A DNA stretch of 6,250 nucleotides from Planctomycetota bacterium (GTDB lineage: Bacteria > Planctomycetota > Phycisphaerae > WQYP01): contig JAJYGE010000374.1 of the NCBI GenBank assembly GCA_021785155.1, forward strand, positions 1-6,250, read 5' to 3'. This document shows, piece after piece, positions 1 through 6,250 of this stretch. The notes below the pieces were generated by a model. It was given only the letters and a program-made list of their open reading frames with translations, did no database searches and had not been told where the DNA came from. The position numbers and the translations under genes were made by a program. How positions within the stretch are numbered: position 1 is the stretch's first letter; every line of letters starts with the position of its first letter.

Positions 1-1
1 C

Positions 2-364
2 CGCCGCCCCGCAGTGCTGCCGCTGCACGCAGGCGGTCTGGTTCCCCTTCTTGGCGAAACTGGTCTCGTCGAGAATGCCGACGCTCTGCTTGTGCGTGTG
101 CCGTGCCGCCACCAACTGCTGACAACGATCCCGCATCGCCGACTCGTCCCAGCGATACAGGCCCAAAAACTGCTGCAAATCCCGCGGGGGAACCCCGGCG
201 GCGTCCGCTATGGGCTCAACGCTCTTACGCGGCAAGGGACCCAATTGACCTTCCACGTAGGTGTTGATATGCCGTCGCGCTGTGCGGCGACCGAAACAAT
301 CGTCGTACTGGTGCAGATAGTCGGTCAACGCCGGTCGAATTCTCAGAATCGCTTCAGCTTCCAT
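2..364 (-). CDS. IS701-family DDE transposase, N-terminal 121 residues (runs off window)
   Basis: This would catalyse cut-and-paste movement of the insertion sequence. Only the first 121 codons are present, and the frame stays open to the left edge. Family-typical stretches are visible in order: an N-terminal helical part with QYDDCFGRR (residues 19-27), GQLGPLPRKSVEPIADAAGV (39-58), then RWDESAMRDR (71-80) and VGILDETSFAKKGNQT (95-110). Aspartate 99 in the LDET motif is the first residue of the expected DDE triad; the other two lie beyond the window. The ATG at 364 is preceded by AGGAG with a 7-base gap (372-376). An in-frame ATG at 406 would add 14 residues, but the shorter start fits the family N-terminus as I know it. 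No frameshift or stop is seen, so the copy may be intact. The plus-strand open frame across 14-412 is its antisense shadow. Confidence 0.9.
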   Translation of the reverse strand, partial: MEAEAILRIRPALTDYLHQYDDCFGRRTARRHINTYVEGQLGPLPRKSVEPIADAAGVPPRDLQQFLGLYRWDESAMRDRCQQLVAARHTHKQSVGILDETSFAKKGNQTACVQRQHCGAA

Positions 365-371
365 GCCGGGG

Positions 372-376
372 CTCCT
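372..376 (-). promoter_or_regulatory. Shine-Dalgarno site of the transposase
   Basis: The minus strand reads AGGAG seven bases before the ATG at 364. It favours this start over the in-frame ATG at 406, which has only GAGGG ten bases upstream. Confidence 0.6.
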
Positions 377-465
377 ATCAGAAATACGGCTCCTGAAAGA
401 CTTCATCGGTAAGTTGCCCTCATTAACTTGAGCTTTTGTAGCGTTGTAGTATTAGCAGGTCGGTA

Positions 466-756
466 TTACTCGGGTTTATCCAACTCGTCCGGCGCTTCAG
501 GATCGTCATCAGGATTCAGGCGTTGGCCGGCAATTTTCCACGCGTCGATATATGGGGTTTTAACGTGCGGTCCGCGGTGTCGCAGCATCATAATCCGTCG
601 CACCGCCACCAGTAGACTGATCATAAAAATAAAAAGTATGATCAGAAACAGAGCCAGCATCAGCAACTGTCCCAAATTCGATACCGCCCGCGCAGATTTT
701 AGCGCCGGTGTCATCGGTGCGGTCGTGGTGGCCACCGCAACCATAGCTGGTGTCAT
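466..756 (-). CDS. Small single-pass membrane protein, conserved hypothetical (96 aa)
   Basis: I cannot assign a function. The protein has a Thr/Ala/Pro-rich N-terminus, one strongly hydrophobic segment (about residues 30-52), then a basic cluster (RR at 53-54, RHR at 59-61). The positive-inside rule therefore suggests a cytoplasmic C-terminus. After the membrane segment comes TPYIDAWKIAGQRL (67-80), which looks like the conserved core, then a short acidic tail (DDDPEAPDELDKPE). It resembles small planctomycete membrane hypotheticals with a similar DAWK-AG-RL motif, from memory. The ATG at 756 is the only reasonable start: upstream codons reach a stop at 811-813 with no other ATG, GTG or TTG, and GAGGG lies ten bases before it. 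The stop is only about 10-50 bp from the insertion sequence, yet the C-terminus looks natural, so the gene seems uninterrupted. It lies 289 bp after the J-protein gene. Confidence 0.72.
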   Translation of the reverse strand: MTPAMVAVATTTAPMTPALKSARAVSNLGQLLMLALFLIILFIFMISLLVAVRRIMMLRHRGPHVKTPYIDAWKIAGQRLNPDDDPEAPDELDKPE

Positions 757-1045
757 ACGCTTGAAGCCCTCTGGAGACCCGTTTAAGCCGGTACATCCAC
801 CGCGTATATTCTACCAAAAGTTCAACATTTCACGAGTCCTCGCCAACGGCGTATTACCACACATATATGCCTCCCTTGTGGTGGATGTGACGGTACATTG
901 GTAGTCTTTACCACGGGCGTCACTACATATAAATGCTGACTATTACAACATTACCGTGGCCCAGCCCTGACGTCGCCTATTTTGCGGAAACGACAATCTC
1001 AACGCATGGGCGTGTATCAGATGGGCGGCGGCGGTCCCGGCAGAG
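757..1045. other. Intergenic spacer between J-protein and small membrane-protein genes
   Basis: No credible gene is seen in these 289 bp. It must hold the 3' end of the J-protein transcript and probably the promoter of the membrane gene, but no -35/-10 pair is convincing. A possible -10 on the minus strand (TAGAAT, 808-813) lacks a good -35. An 8-bp inverted repeat (ACATCCAC at 793-800, GTGGATGT at 881-888) and a 6-bp one (856-861 with 877-882) are present but could be chance. No hairpin with a T-run follows the J-protein stop. Confidence 0.5.
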
Positions 1046-2092
1046 TTAATTCGTGCCCCGCCCCGTCGTGGCGCTTCCGGAATATTTCCAGACCAAAGAA
1101 CCCCGGGCGTCAAAATGGTGCGCTTTGTCCAGTGCCGCCAGAGTCGCCTTTTCCGCATCAGTCAAAACCTCCGGCAATAGTATCAGGATACGGCATAATT
1201 GATCACCCTTACTACCATCTCTGGCCGGTATTCCGCGTCCTTTAATCCGCAATTTTTTGCCTGAATTAACGCCCGGCGGAACACGTAACTCCACCGGTCC
1301 ATCCAGGGTTGGCACGGTAACGACGGTGCCCATGGCGGCTTCAGAGACGCTTAGCGGCAAGTCCAAAAGAACATCGTGGCCGGATCGCGTAAAATATCGG
1401 TGTGCCGCAACGTGGGTAATAATCACCAGATCTCCACGGCCAGTCCCCATCATGGAAGGTTGTCCCTTTCCTCGTACCCGCACCTTGGAACCTTCGTCCA
1501 CACCCGGCGGAATTTTCACGCTGAGGGTTTCGGAAAAAGCCTGGTTAGCGGCGTCAAATCGCAAATCCATAGTGGTGCCGCGGGCTGCTTGTTCAAAGCT
1601 CAACGTAACATGATGAATAATATCCGCCCCGGCCGCTTCCGGCATGTCCGTGGGTTCCGCGGCGAACGGAGAAGCTGTAGTGCCACGGCGGCTTTTGCGC
1701 CGACGTGCGCCGATAGATTCGAAGAGATCATTTAAGTCTATATCGCCATAATCAACTGTGGCTCCACCGGGGGTACGCCGTGAATAACGGAATGCGGAAC
1801 CATCGCGGGTGGAATGGGCCGTGGCCGCCGCCTCGGCGGCAGCCTCGGCGGCGGCGGCACTGCTGACCCCGGCATGGCCGAATTGGTCATACGCCTGCCT
1901 TTTTTGGGGATCATTTAAAATATCATAAGCCTCCTGCACCTCTTTGAATTTGGCTTCCGCGGACCGGTCGTTTTTATTGACATCCGGATGAAACTTCCGT
2001 GCCAGCTTCCGATAGGCAGATTTAATCTGATCTATCCCCGCGGCGCGATTGACTCCCAGTACCTCATAAAAATCTCGTTTCGTATCAGTCAT
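1046..2092 (-). CDS. Class II J-domain co-chaperone (DnaJ C-terminal domain protein, CbpA-like, 348 aa)
   Basis: A cytoplasmic Hsp40 that should deliver clients to DnaK and stimulate its ATPase. The J domain spans about residues 6-72, with [14 protein letters not shown] carrying the essential HPD at 35-37 and the closing [11 protein letters not shown]. Next is an alanine-rich linker (about 77-93) where a Gly/Phe-rich region is usual, then [12 protein letters not shown] (117-128), matching the DIF-type motif. The two substrate-binding beta domains follow (about 155-232 and 233-308), with typical [17 protein letters not shown] and [17 protein letters not shown] turns, and a C-terminal helix ([15 protein letters not shown]) that normally aids dimerisation. 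There is no CxxCxGxG zinc finger (a single cysteine, C300), so it is class II rather than canonical DnaJ. The ATG at 2092 is preferred. A TTG at 2113 would add seven residues but has no ribosome site and almost no leader after the predicted promoter. GGAGG (2107-2111) lies 14 bases upstream and a second AGG lies 10 bases upstream. Confidence 0.93.
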   Translation of the reverse strand: MTDTKRDFYEVLGVNRAAGIDQIKSAYRKLARKFHPDVNKNDRSAEAKFKEVQEAYDILNDPQKRQAYDQFGHAGVSSAAAAEAAAEAAATAHSTRDGSAFRYSRRTPGGATVDYGDIDLNDLFESIGARRRKSRRGTTASPFAAEPTDMPEAAGADIIHHVTLSFEQAARGTTMDLRFDAANQAFSETLSVKIPPGVDEGSKVRVRGKGQPSMMGTGRGDLVIITHVAAHRYFTRSGHDVLLDLPLSVSEAAMGTVVTVPTLDGPVELRVPPGVNSGKKLRIKGRGIPARDGSKGDQLCRILILLPEVLTDAEKATLAALDKAHHFDARGSLVWKYSGSATTGRGTN

Positions 2093-2124
2093 AATGGCAA
2101 TGCCTGCCTCCAAATATTTGTTTA

Positions 2125-2152
2125 ATTATATCCAATAAACCGACAGTATGAA
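2125..2152 (-). promoter_or_regulatory. Sigma70-type promoter of the J-protein gene
   Basis: On the minus strand a perfect TATAAT (-10, 2125-2130) follows TTCATA (-35, 2147-2152; four of six consensus bases) with a 16-base spacer. Transcription would start near 2117-2119, leaving a leader of about 25 bases before the ATG at 2092 that contains GGAGG. This spacing supports the ATG start over the TTG at 2113. No CIRCE (HrcA) element is seen. Confidence 0.6.
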
Positions 2153-2176
2153 ATAAAGTAAAAAAGTTTTCCTTCC

Positions 2177-2205
2177 CCGCTTCCGGAAGTTTCCGAAATC
2201 AGCGG
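2177..2205. repeat. Imperfect hairpin upstream of the J-protein promoter
   Basis: Outer arms CCGCT (2177-2181) and AGCGG (2201-2205) enclose inner arms CGGA (2184-2187) and TCCG (2192-2195). The stretch also contains the 10-bp palindrome CTTCCGGAAG (2180-2189), followed by the similar half TTTCCGAAA. It ends about 25 bp upstream of the -35. It could be an operator for the J-protein gene, or a weak terminator for transcripts arriving from the gene at 2910. A minus-strand T-run (2160-2165) lies 11 bases past the stem, which is too far for a standard intrinsic terminator. Function is undecided. Confidence 0.4.
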
Positions 2206-2553
2206 CTTTGTCCCCCAAACCCTTACAGCGCACGTGGCGATGTTGGGAACATTAGAGGCGGTTGTCTCCATACAGTGGTCGATACACCAAGAAGTATAAA
2301 CTTCCGTATTGTCAGCTCGTATTGCATAAGCTGTTACCAGCAGCCGTAAAGCGTACGGTGTTGCAAGGTAGACGCGGTGTTCCACCATGTATCCGAGATT
2401 TGACATGTGAGAACGGTTATCAGCTGCCGCCAGGCGTTTTAATGCGGATATATTACGCGACAGAAATTATAAATTATCGTTATGTTGTAAACTACAGGTA
2501 TGGCCTCAAATATAGCCCCATCCTTTTACATCCATACCGACATGCTGGAATGT

Positions 2554-2910
2554 TCAAGTTAGTGCACTGCTGCGGTCACTATTGGGCAAAACAAGGGGCG
2601 CTGGACCGGCGTTCGGTGGGGGGCCTTGCAGCACTTTAATGGAAGAAAATTCATCCAGATTCAGCACGACTATCTCGCCATCATCTTTTTGAATAATCAG
2701 GCGATCAAGCCACAGGCGGTCACAGTTGTTCCGGGCAAACCAACTGCCGCTTGCCTGTCTTTCCTGGCGCAGTACGGTGCCGATGATACTGATAGGATAT
2801 ACGTGTGCTCTCTGGGCAATCTGCTGCGTAACCTCGACACGTGCTCCAGGGCCATAACACAACGTCTTTTGTTGCTCATTAAGTGCTGCTGATGTTTGTG
2901 ATTCATTCAA
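2554..2910 (-). CDS. Conserved hypothetical protein, soluble, TTG start, 118 aa
   Basis: Function unknown. The core (about residues 18-95) reads like a compact beta-rich fold: GPGARVEVTQQIAQR (20-34), then IIGTVLRQE (42-50), GSWFAR (55-60), LWLDRLIIQKDDGEIVVLNL (66-85) and DEFSSIKVL (86-94). I recall similar GSWFA...LWLDRL...KDDGEI...NLDE patterns in planctomycete hypotheticals, but cannot search. There is no signal peptide or membrane segment, so it is probably cytoplasmic. The last 24 residues are Pro/Ala/Ser-rich and likely disordered. The start is TTG at 2910: AGGAGA lies seven bases upstream, and no ATG exists in frame between the upstream stop (2944-2946) and the end. An ATG at 2906 is in another frame, has a 12-base gap, and opens only a 69-codon frame of unremarkable composition. 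No methionine follows the initiator. It is 446 bp downstream of the VWA gene, so probably a separate transcription unit. Confidence 0.8.
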   Translation of the reverse strand: MNESQTSAALNEQQKTLCYGPGARVEVTQQIAQRAHVYPISIIGTVLRQERQASGSWFARNNCDRLWLDRLIIQKDDGEIVVLNLDEFSSIKVLQGPPPNAGPAPLVLPNSDRSSALT

Positions 2911-2917
2911 AGGCCTG

Positions 2918-2923
2918 TCTCCT
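2918..2923 (-). promoter_or_regulatory. Shine-Dalgarno site fixing a TTG start
   Basis: The minus strand reads AGGAGA, seven bases before the TTG at 2910. It decides the start of a gene with no in-frame ATG and argues against the out-of-frame ATG at 2906. Confidence 0.7.
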
Positions 2924-3160
2924 GTGCCGAGGTCCGGACACCATTACACTCATTTCCTTCTCGCCAAACATATATATTCCCACAACTCCAGCGCTGAGGC
3001 AAGCGCCATGCGATGCGTAATAGGGTGTCAGGTGGTCATGTTTTTTGGCAATTCTTTATCTCCCTATTATTTTCCCAGGAGCCTATTCCAGTATTGCCAA
3101 TTTCCATTTTAGCCGCGTGGCCTTGGCCCGCGCGTTAATTCTGGAAATCTTGCCTCCGCC

Positions 3161-3210
3161 AAAAAATAGTGCCGCACCCATGCACAAAGTCATGGCGGGT
3201 GGGTAACACT
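3161..3210 (-). terminator. Probable intrinsic terminator after the VWA gene
   Basis: On the minus strand, AGTG (3207-3210) and CACT (3168-3171) form the outer arms, CACCC (3197-3201) with GGGTG (3175-3179) and ATG/CAT (3191-3193, 3180-3182) the inner arms, with a GCC bulge. The CACT arm is followed after one base by six Ts (3161-3166). This lies about 150 bases past the VWA stop, the right place to end that transcript. The interrupted stem makes it weaker than a textbook terminator. Confidence 0.45.
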
Positions 3211-3218
3211 TTACGACC

Positions 3219-3277
3219 GTGGCGAAAACCGCCACTTTCCTCACGCCGCTACAAGTGGAAACCCGTAGCCGCAGGCG
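3219..3277. repeat. Two further hairpins in the post-VWA spacer
   Basis: Hairpin two is GTGGCG (3219-3224) with CGCCAC (3230-3235), a perfect 6-bp stem with a 5-base loop. Hairpin three pairs CGCC-GCTAC (3244-3252) with GTAGC and GGCG (3265-3269, 3274-3277), nine base pairs with a 4-base bulge. With the terminator-like hairpin they form a series of three, separated by 8 bases each time (3211-3218 and 3236-3243). They may be a structured 3' end of the VWA mRNA or an independent RNA. Confidence 0.5.
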
Positions 3278-3356
3278 CACAGTAAAACCTATCCGTCTCC
3301 AAAACGCTATCTGACTGATCCAGACGCGACAAACTGGCAGTCAATAACGGCCCAAC

Positions 3357-6248
3357 CTATACCATCCCCGCGGATTTGCGGATCAGCCATTCGGCGGTTA
3401 ACAGGGCGACAAAAAGCACCATAAACAAAACATGCAGCCAGAATGTCAAGGTGCTGTGCGGATGTTCGAATAAACTGGTGCTATCCGGAATTTCAATCAC
3501 CTGTTTTACCGGCGGCATATAGCCGGCAAGAATGTCGGCGAAGGGACCGGGCAACGCGATACCACCACCGGCATTGGCAATTTGTCGCATGGCTGCGGGG
3601 TCACTGGTGGTGTCCAGCATCTCCAAATTACTTGCGGATTTAACGCGTATGGTTAAAGAACGTACCGTAGCGGTCGGATCGTTGCGCATACGTGCCTGGA
3701 CGCCTGATCCGTGGAGTGTTACGCGATAGCTTCCCGGCGGCAGACCGGTAATCAAGCCGGTGTAATATCCTGGCATTCCGGATTGCGGCAGCATCGGCGC
3801 GGAAAAGGCGGTCGGTGCCGGGGATGCTTTTTTTTCCGCCGCTCCGGTCGTGGCTGTGATCGGTGTCGCCAGCGACTGAAAATGCAGTCCGGATTCCGGA
3901 AGCAGCCGATCATCAAGAACGCGCGCCTGCACCATTACCCTCCGACCCTGGTTGTAACTGGAATGATTGGTGCCGAAGCGGACAAATCTTCCTCCCGCGG
4001 GCAACTGTGAACCTGAAGCCCAACGCAATAATTGTCCCAGAAATACATCCTCGACGTTGTAACCATGGACATACCGCAACCGCCAGAGTTGATTACTCGC
4101 CAGATACATCACACGCCCTGACCCCAGAGACATGGTGGTTAACAACGCTCGGCGGCGGGCGGATTGAAAAGCCGAAATGGTTCCGGTCTGGCCGACGTTT
4201 CGGGCTGTATGTCCGGCGATCGCCCATAACACCCGTGCATCCGCCCTGGCTTGAGTATAGGCGCTATGCCAATACCACCGTGGCATGGACCGCCAGATAA
4301 TGTTGTCGGTGCGTTGATCCACGCCCAGTTGTGAAAGGCCGGACTGTACACCCTGCGCCGTCAGAGCCGGCAAAAAACCTCTGTCATTCTGCCGGCGCAG
4401 CAATGCCGGAGGCCAGAGTGAATTAAAATGGATGGGGAAAAGTTTTCCCAACGGGGCGGTAGCCCAATCCTGCGGCATAAATTCACGGCCTGCCATGATC
4501 ACCAGCGCCGCCCCCTTGGTTTGTACGGCATAGGTGATGCCCTGTTGTGCTACGGGCGAAAGCGTGCTGGCGGGAATGTCACCAAGGATAATAACATCAA
4601 AAGCTTCCCAGGCCTGGCGACTTTTCGGAAGACGCTGGGCCAGATAACCGGGGTTGTTGGGGGAAGCGACAACCGGCGGCGGCGGCGTAATGCCCGCAAT
4701 AACCGCCGGATGCAGAAGCACCGCCTGTAAGTGTACGCGACGGCTGCGTGAGAAATAGTTGACCAGGTACTGGTAATTCCAACCGGGTTGACTGTCAATA
4801 AACAGCACCTGCAATTTATCCCGCCGCACCGTGACACGGAAGGTTCTTTGCACGGCGTGGCGCATGGTGATGGTCGGGAGCACTTTGATGCTGTAGGCGT
4901 AACCCCCCGGCCCCGGCGGCAGATTTTTGAAGTGCGCGGACTTATAGGCATTGGCGCGATGTGTCATAAGCACACGCCGCGCTTCAATATGGCCTTGTCG
5001 TATCAGTTCCACAGTTACCGGTTTGTTGGTCAGGGAACGCAGATGAATAATGGCGGTGGCCTTGAGATATTGATGTTTGTAGATCCATTGCGGCGCGTTG
5101 ATGGCATCAATGGACGCGCCCGGTGGGGCGCGATCGGACCCTATGCACAGTGTGAAGGTGTGCACATGGTGCAATGCCAGCAGGCGGGCGATTTCCGCGG
5201 GATTCGAACCGACGTTTTGCCGTCCGTCCGATACCAGCAGCACCTCGGCCCGTCGCCCACGTTCAATACGGGAAGCCGTGGCCAGCAAGGCCCGGCTGAT
5301 ATTGGTGCTCTCTCCAGTTGGATTCAGCGCGTTTTTCAGTACCGGCGCTGGATCGGTATAAGCTGGAAAAGCAGTGGTGTAAGCAGACCCCGCAAAACTG
5401 ACGATATGTACATCATCGCGTCGCATGAGCCGGCGGAAGGAAGGTTTCCCGGCCCGGCTCTTTCGTGTGAGAATCGCCACCGCCAGTTGGGCATGGGTTT
5501 GACGCTCCACATGCTTTAATGCGGCGGTCAAAGCCACATCGGTTTGATGCGCAGCGAGATAAGCGCCATCCGCTCTGCGGGCGGCTTTCTGTAAAGATCG
5601 CAGGGCGTCCTGCAATTGTACATTCGCAGCTAAATATGCGGCGGCAGCCGGGCCGATAGAAGTACCAGTTCCCGTGTGCTCCAGGGCCTGGCGCACCAAT
5701 TGTCCGGCATGCCGCAGTTGATCCGCTACCGACGCGGCCGTGGCGTGTTGCCGCAGGCCCGCTACGAGTGTCTCAAGTCGTTTTCGCCAGGCCCACAACG
5801 CGGCGAGGCTTTGCCGGTGTTGTCTTTGTTCCTGTACGGTGGAAGCCGCGATAAATTGTTTTTCTTGATCGCGCCACACACGCAATTGCTGCATCAACGC
5901 TGTCAGCTGTGCCAGATCCCGATCCAGTACGTCGTCATAACCGGGGACCAGTCCCAGAGCGCACGCCCAGCGCAAAGCATAGCGGCGACCACCTTGTACA
6001 TCATGTACGCCCATGGATTTACTATGATCCAGCACCAGCCAGAGTTGACCGGGTGAGGTTTGTGTCCGTGTCCATTGTACTGCGGGATCCAACAGCATCC
6101 CCATCAGCAGTAACCACAATGCTGCCCGCAGAACCGTCAGATAGATAATTGTACGCCGCGGCGCCAGATCGCGCTGTTGGGCATAGAGATACACCAGCAA
6201 ACTTAACGTTGCTATACCAAATATAACCAGCAGCCACAGCGGCAGCAC
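3357..6248 (-). CDS. Large membrane protein with VWA domain and glutamine-amidotransferase-like region (about 963 aa)
   Basis: Probably an envelope protein that binds a partner through a metal-dependent VWA site; the exact role is unknown. Two N-terminal membrane segments (about residues 2-22 and 36-55) precede LWLVLDHSKSM, whose D74-x-S76-x-S78 is the MIDAS metal motif. A mostly helical, charged insertion (about 85-250) separates it from the rest of the VWA fold, where T315 (GESTNISRAL) and D341 (LLVSDGRQNVG) complete the MIDAS set. A beta-sandwich-like part (about 385-475) follows, then a GATase1-like region (about 476-740) with LQVLFIDSQPGWNYQYL and FDVIILGDIP. It shows no nucleophilic cysteine, so enzymatic activity is unlikely. 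A further beta-rich part leads to a final membrane segment (about 934-955) and a short basic tail. This layout places the bulk outside the cytoplasm. The start is GTG at 6246-6248, two bases from the window end, so the true start could lie further upstream and its ribosome site is not visible. Long plus-strand open frames inside (such as 4788-5519) are shadows. Confidence 0.9.
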   Translation of the reverse strand: MLPLWLLVIFGIATLSLLVYLYAQQRDLAPRRTIIYLTVLRAALWLLLMGMLLDPAVQWTRTQTSPGQLWLVLDHSKSMGVHDVQGGRRYALRWACALGLVPGYDDVLDRDLAQLTALMQQLRVWRDQEKQFIAASTVQEQRQHRQSLAALWAWRKRLETLVAGLRQHATAASVADQLRHAGQLVRQALEHTGTGTSIGPAAAAYLAANVQLQDALRSLQKAARRADGAYLAAHQTDVALTAALKHVERQTHAQLAVAILTRKSRAGKPSFRRLMRRDDVHIVSFAGSAYTTAFPAYTDPAPVLKNALNPTGESTNISRALLATASRIERGRRAEVLLVSDGRQNVGSNPAEIARLLALHHVHTFTLCIGSDRAPPGASIDAINAPQWIYKHQYLKATAIIHLRSLTNKPVTVELIRQGHIEARRVLMTHRANAYKSAHFKNLPPGPGGYAYSIKVLPTITMRHAVQRTFRVTVRRDKLQVLFIDSQPGWNYQYLVNYFSRSRRVHLQAVLLHPAVIAGITPPPPVVASPNNPGYLAQRLPKSRQAWEAFDVIILGDIPASTLSPVAQQGITYAVQTKGAALVIMAGREFMPQDWATAPLGKLFPIHFNSLWPPALLRRQNDRGFLPALTAQGVQSGLSQLGVDQRTDNIIWRSMPRWYWHSAYTQARADARVLWAIAGHTARNVGQTGTISAFQSARRRALLTTMSLGSGRVMYLASNQLWRLRYVHGYNVEDVFLGQLLRWASGSQLPAGGRFVRFGTNHSSYNQGRRVMVQARVLDDRLLPESGLHFQSLATPITATTGAAEKKASPAPTAFSAPMLPQSGMPGYYTGLITGLPPGSYRVTLHGSGVQARMRNDPTATVRSLTIRVKSASNLEMLDTTSDPAAMRQIANAGGGIALPGPFADILAGYMPPVKQVIEIPDSTSLFEHPHSTLTFWLHVLFMVLFVALLTAEWLIRKSAGMV

Positions 6249-6250
6249 CG

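Larger units (their letters stand above)
1..455 (-). mobile_element. 5' end of an IS701-family insertion sequence (partial)
   Basis: The left edge of the window holds the beginning of an insertion sequence, identified by its transposase (364 to the edge). The outer boundary is not proven, because the opposite end lies outside the window and the terminal inverted repeats cannot be compared. It must fall between the transposase start (364) and the stop of the neighbouring membrane gene (466). One possible junction is near 452-455, where the minus strand reads CTAA. This fits the YTAR target preference I recall for the family and would be the 4-bp target duplication. The 364-450 stretch would then be the leader plus terminal repeat. 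Presence of the element is well supported; the boundary is an estimate. Confidence 0.75.
2114..2553. other. Intergenic spacer of about 440 bp upstream of the J-protein gene
   Basis: The spacer is visibly AT-rich and holds no gene I can support. A minus-strand open frame (2406-2122) and a plus-strand one (2262-2639) lack ribosome sites, have no recognisable composition or domain, and run into the J-protein promoter or the neighbouring gene. The right part has a 7-bp inverted repeat (GGTATGG 2497-2503, CCATACC 2532-2538) soon after the 2554 stop, without a T-run. The left end carries the hairpin and promoter listed separately. Confidence 0.5.
2924..3356. other. Intergenic spacer of about 430 bp between VWA gene and hypothetical gene
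   Basis: No gene is supported here. The half nearest the VWA stop holds three consecutive hairpins (3168-3277, listed separately). The half nearest the hypothetical gene is AT-rich, with TATATAT near 2970-2976, but no convincing -35/-10 pair. A 65-codon minus-strand frame (3280-3083, GTG start) overlaps all three hairpins. Its translation has a weakly hydrophobic middle and a basic end but no recognisable family, so I do not call it. Confidence 0.5.

Noticed and set aside
428..904. Plus-strand 158-codon open frame
   Set aside because: It is antisense to the small membrane-protein gene and has no family resemblance. The minus strand gives a proper membrane segment and ribosome site.
2122..2406. 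Minus-strand 94-codon frame upstream of the J-protein gene
   Set aside because: It has no ribosome site before its ATG, mixed composition with no domain, and it covers the J-protein promoter.
2417..2429. Near-repeat of TTACCAGCAGCCG (2334-2346) as TTATCAGCTGCCG
   Set aside because: Two mismatches in 13 bases and only two copies; this is compatible with chance and is not a repeat array.
3083..3280. Minus-strand 65-codon frame with a GTG start; its end faintly recalls TatA (LFFGGGK...)
   Set aside because: It lacks the N-terminal membrane helix and a proper hinge expected of TatA, has a poor ribosome site, and lies across three hairpins and a probable terminator.
5198..5214. tRNA-like T-arm (minus strand GGTTCGAATCCCG) inside the VWA gene
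   Set aside because: The stem does not pair fully, and no anticodon arm, D-arm or acceptor stem surrounds it. The bases encode GSNPAE-type residues in the conserved VWA frame.
4788..5519. Plus-strand 243-codon open frame
   Set aside because: It lies antisense to the well-supported VWA gene, and its translation looks like a GC-rich shadow with no recognisable motif.

Overview
The window most likely comes from a planctomycete (Planctomycetota, possibly a Phycisphaerae-like lineage). This rests on family recognition, not on a database search. The main evidence is a long three-pass membrane protein with a von Willebrand A (VWA) domain followed by a glutamine-amidotransferase-like region, a type common in planctomycete genomes. 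Two small proteins also resemble conserved planctomycete hypotheticals, and the spacers between genes are long. Base composition is moderately GC-rich in genes and visibly more AT-rich in spacers.

Every gene I can support lies on the minus strand, so transcription runs from high to low coordinates. In that order they are: (1) a VWA/GATase-like membrane protein (6248 to 3357), whose start sits at the window edge; (2) a 433-446 bp spacer with three regularly spaced hairpins, the last followed by a T-run that looks like an intrinsic terminator; (3) a 118-residue conserved hypothetical protein with a TTG start (2910 to 2554); (4) a spacer of about 460 bp ending in an imperfect hairpin and a good sigma70-type promoter; (5) a zinc-finger-less (class II, CbpA-like) J-domain co-chaperone (2092 to 1046); (6) a 289 bp spacer; (7) a 96-residue single-pass membrane protein with an acidic tail (756 to 466); (8) the 5' part of an IS701-family transposase (364 to the left edge), an insertion sequence placed just beyond the small membrane gene.

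The genes share a strand but are separated by about 290-460 bp, and at least one has its own promoter, so they are probably separate transcription units and not one operon. The J-protein would work with DnaK/GrpE in protein folding. The VWA protein probably acts at or outside the inner membrane. The two small proteins have no assigned function. No CRISPR array, tRNA, rRNA, phage module or defence system is visible. The most unexplained parts are the hairpin-rich spacer after the VWA gene and the methionine-free small protein.
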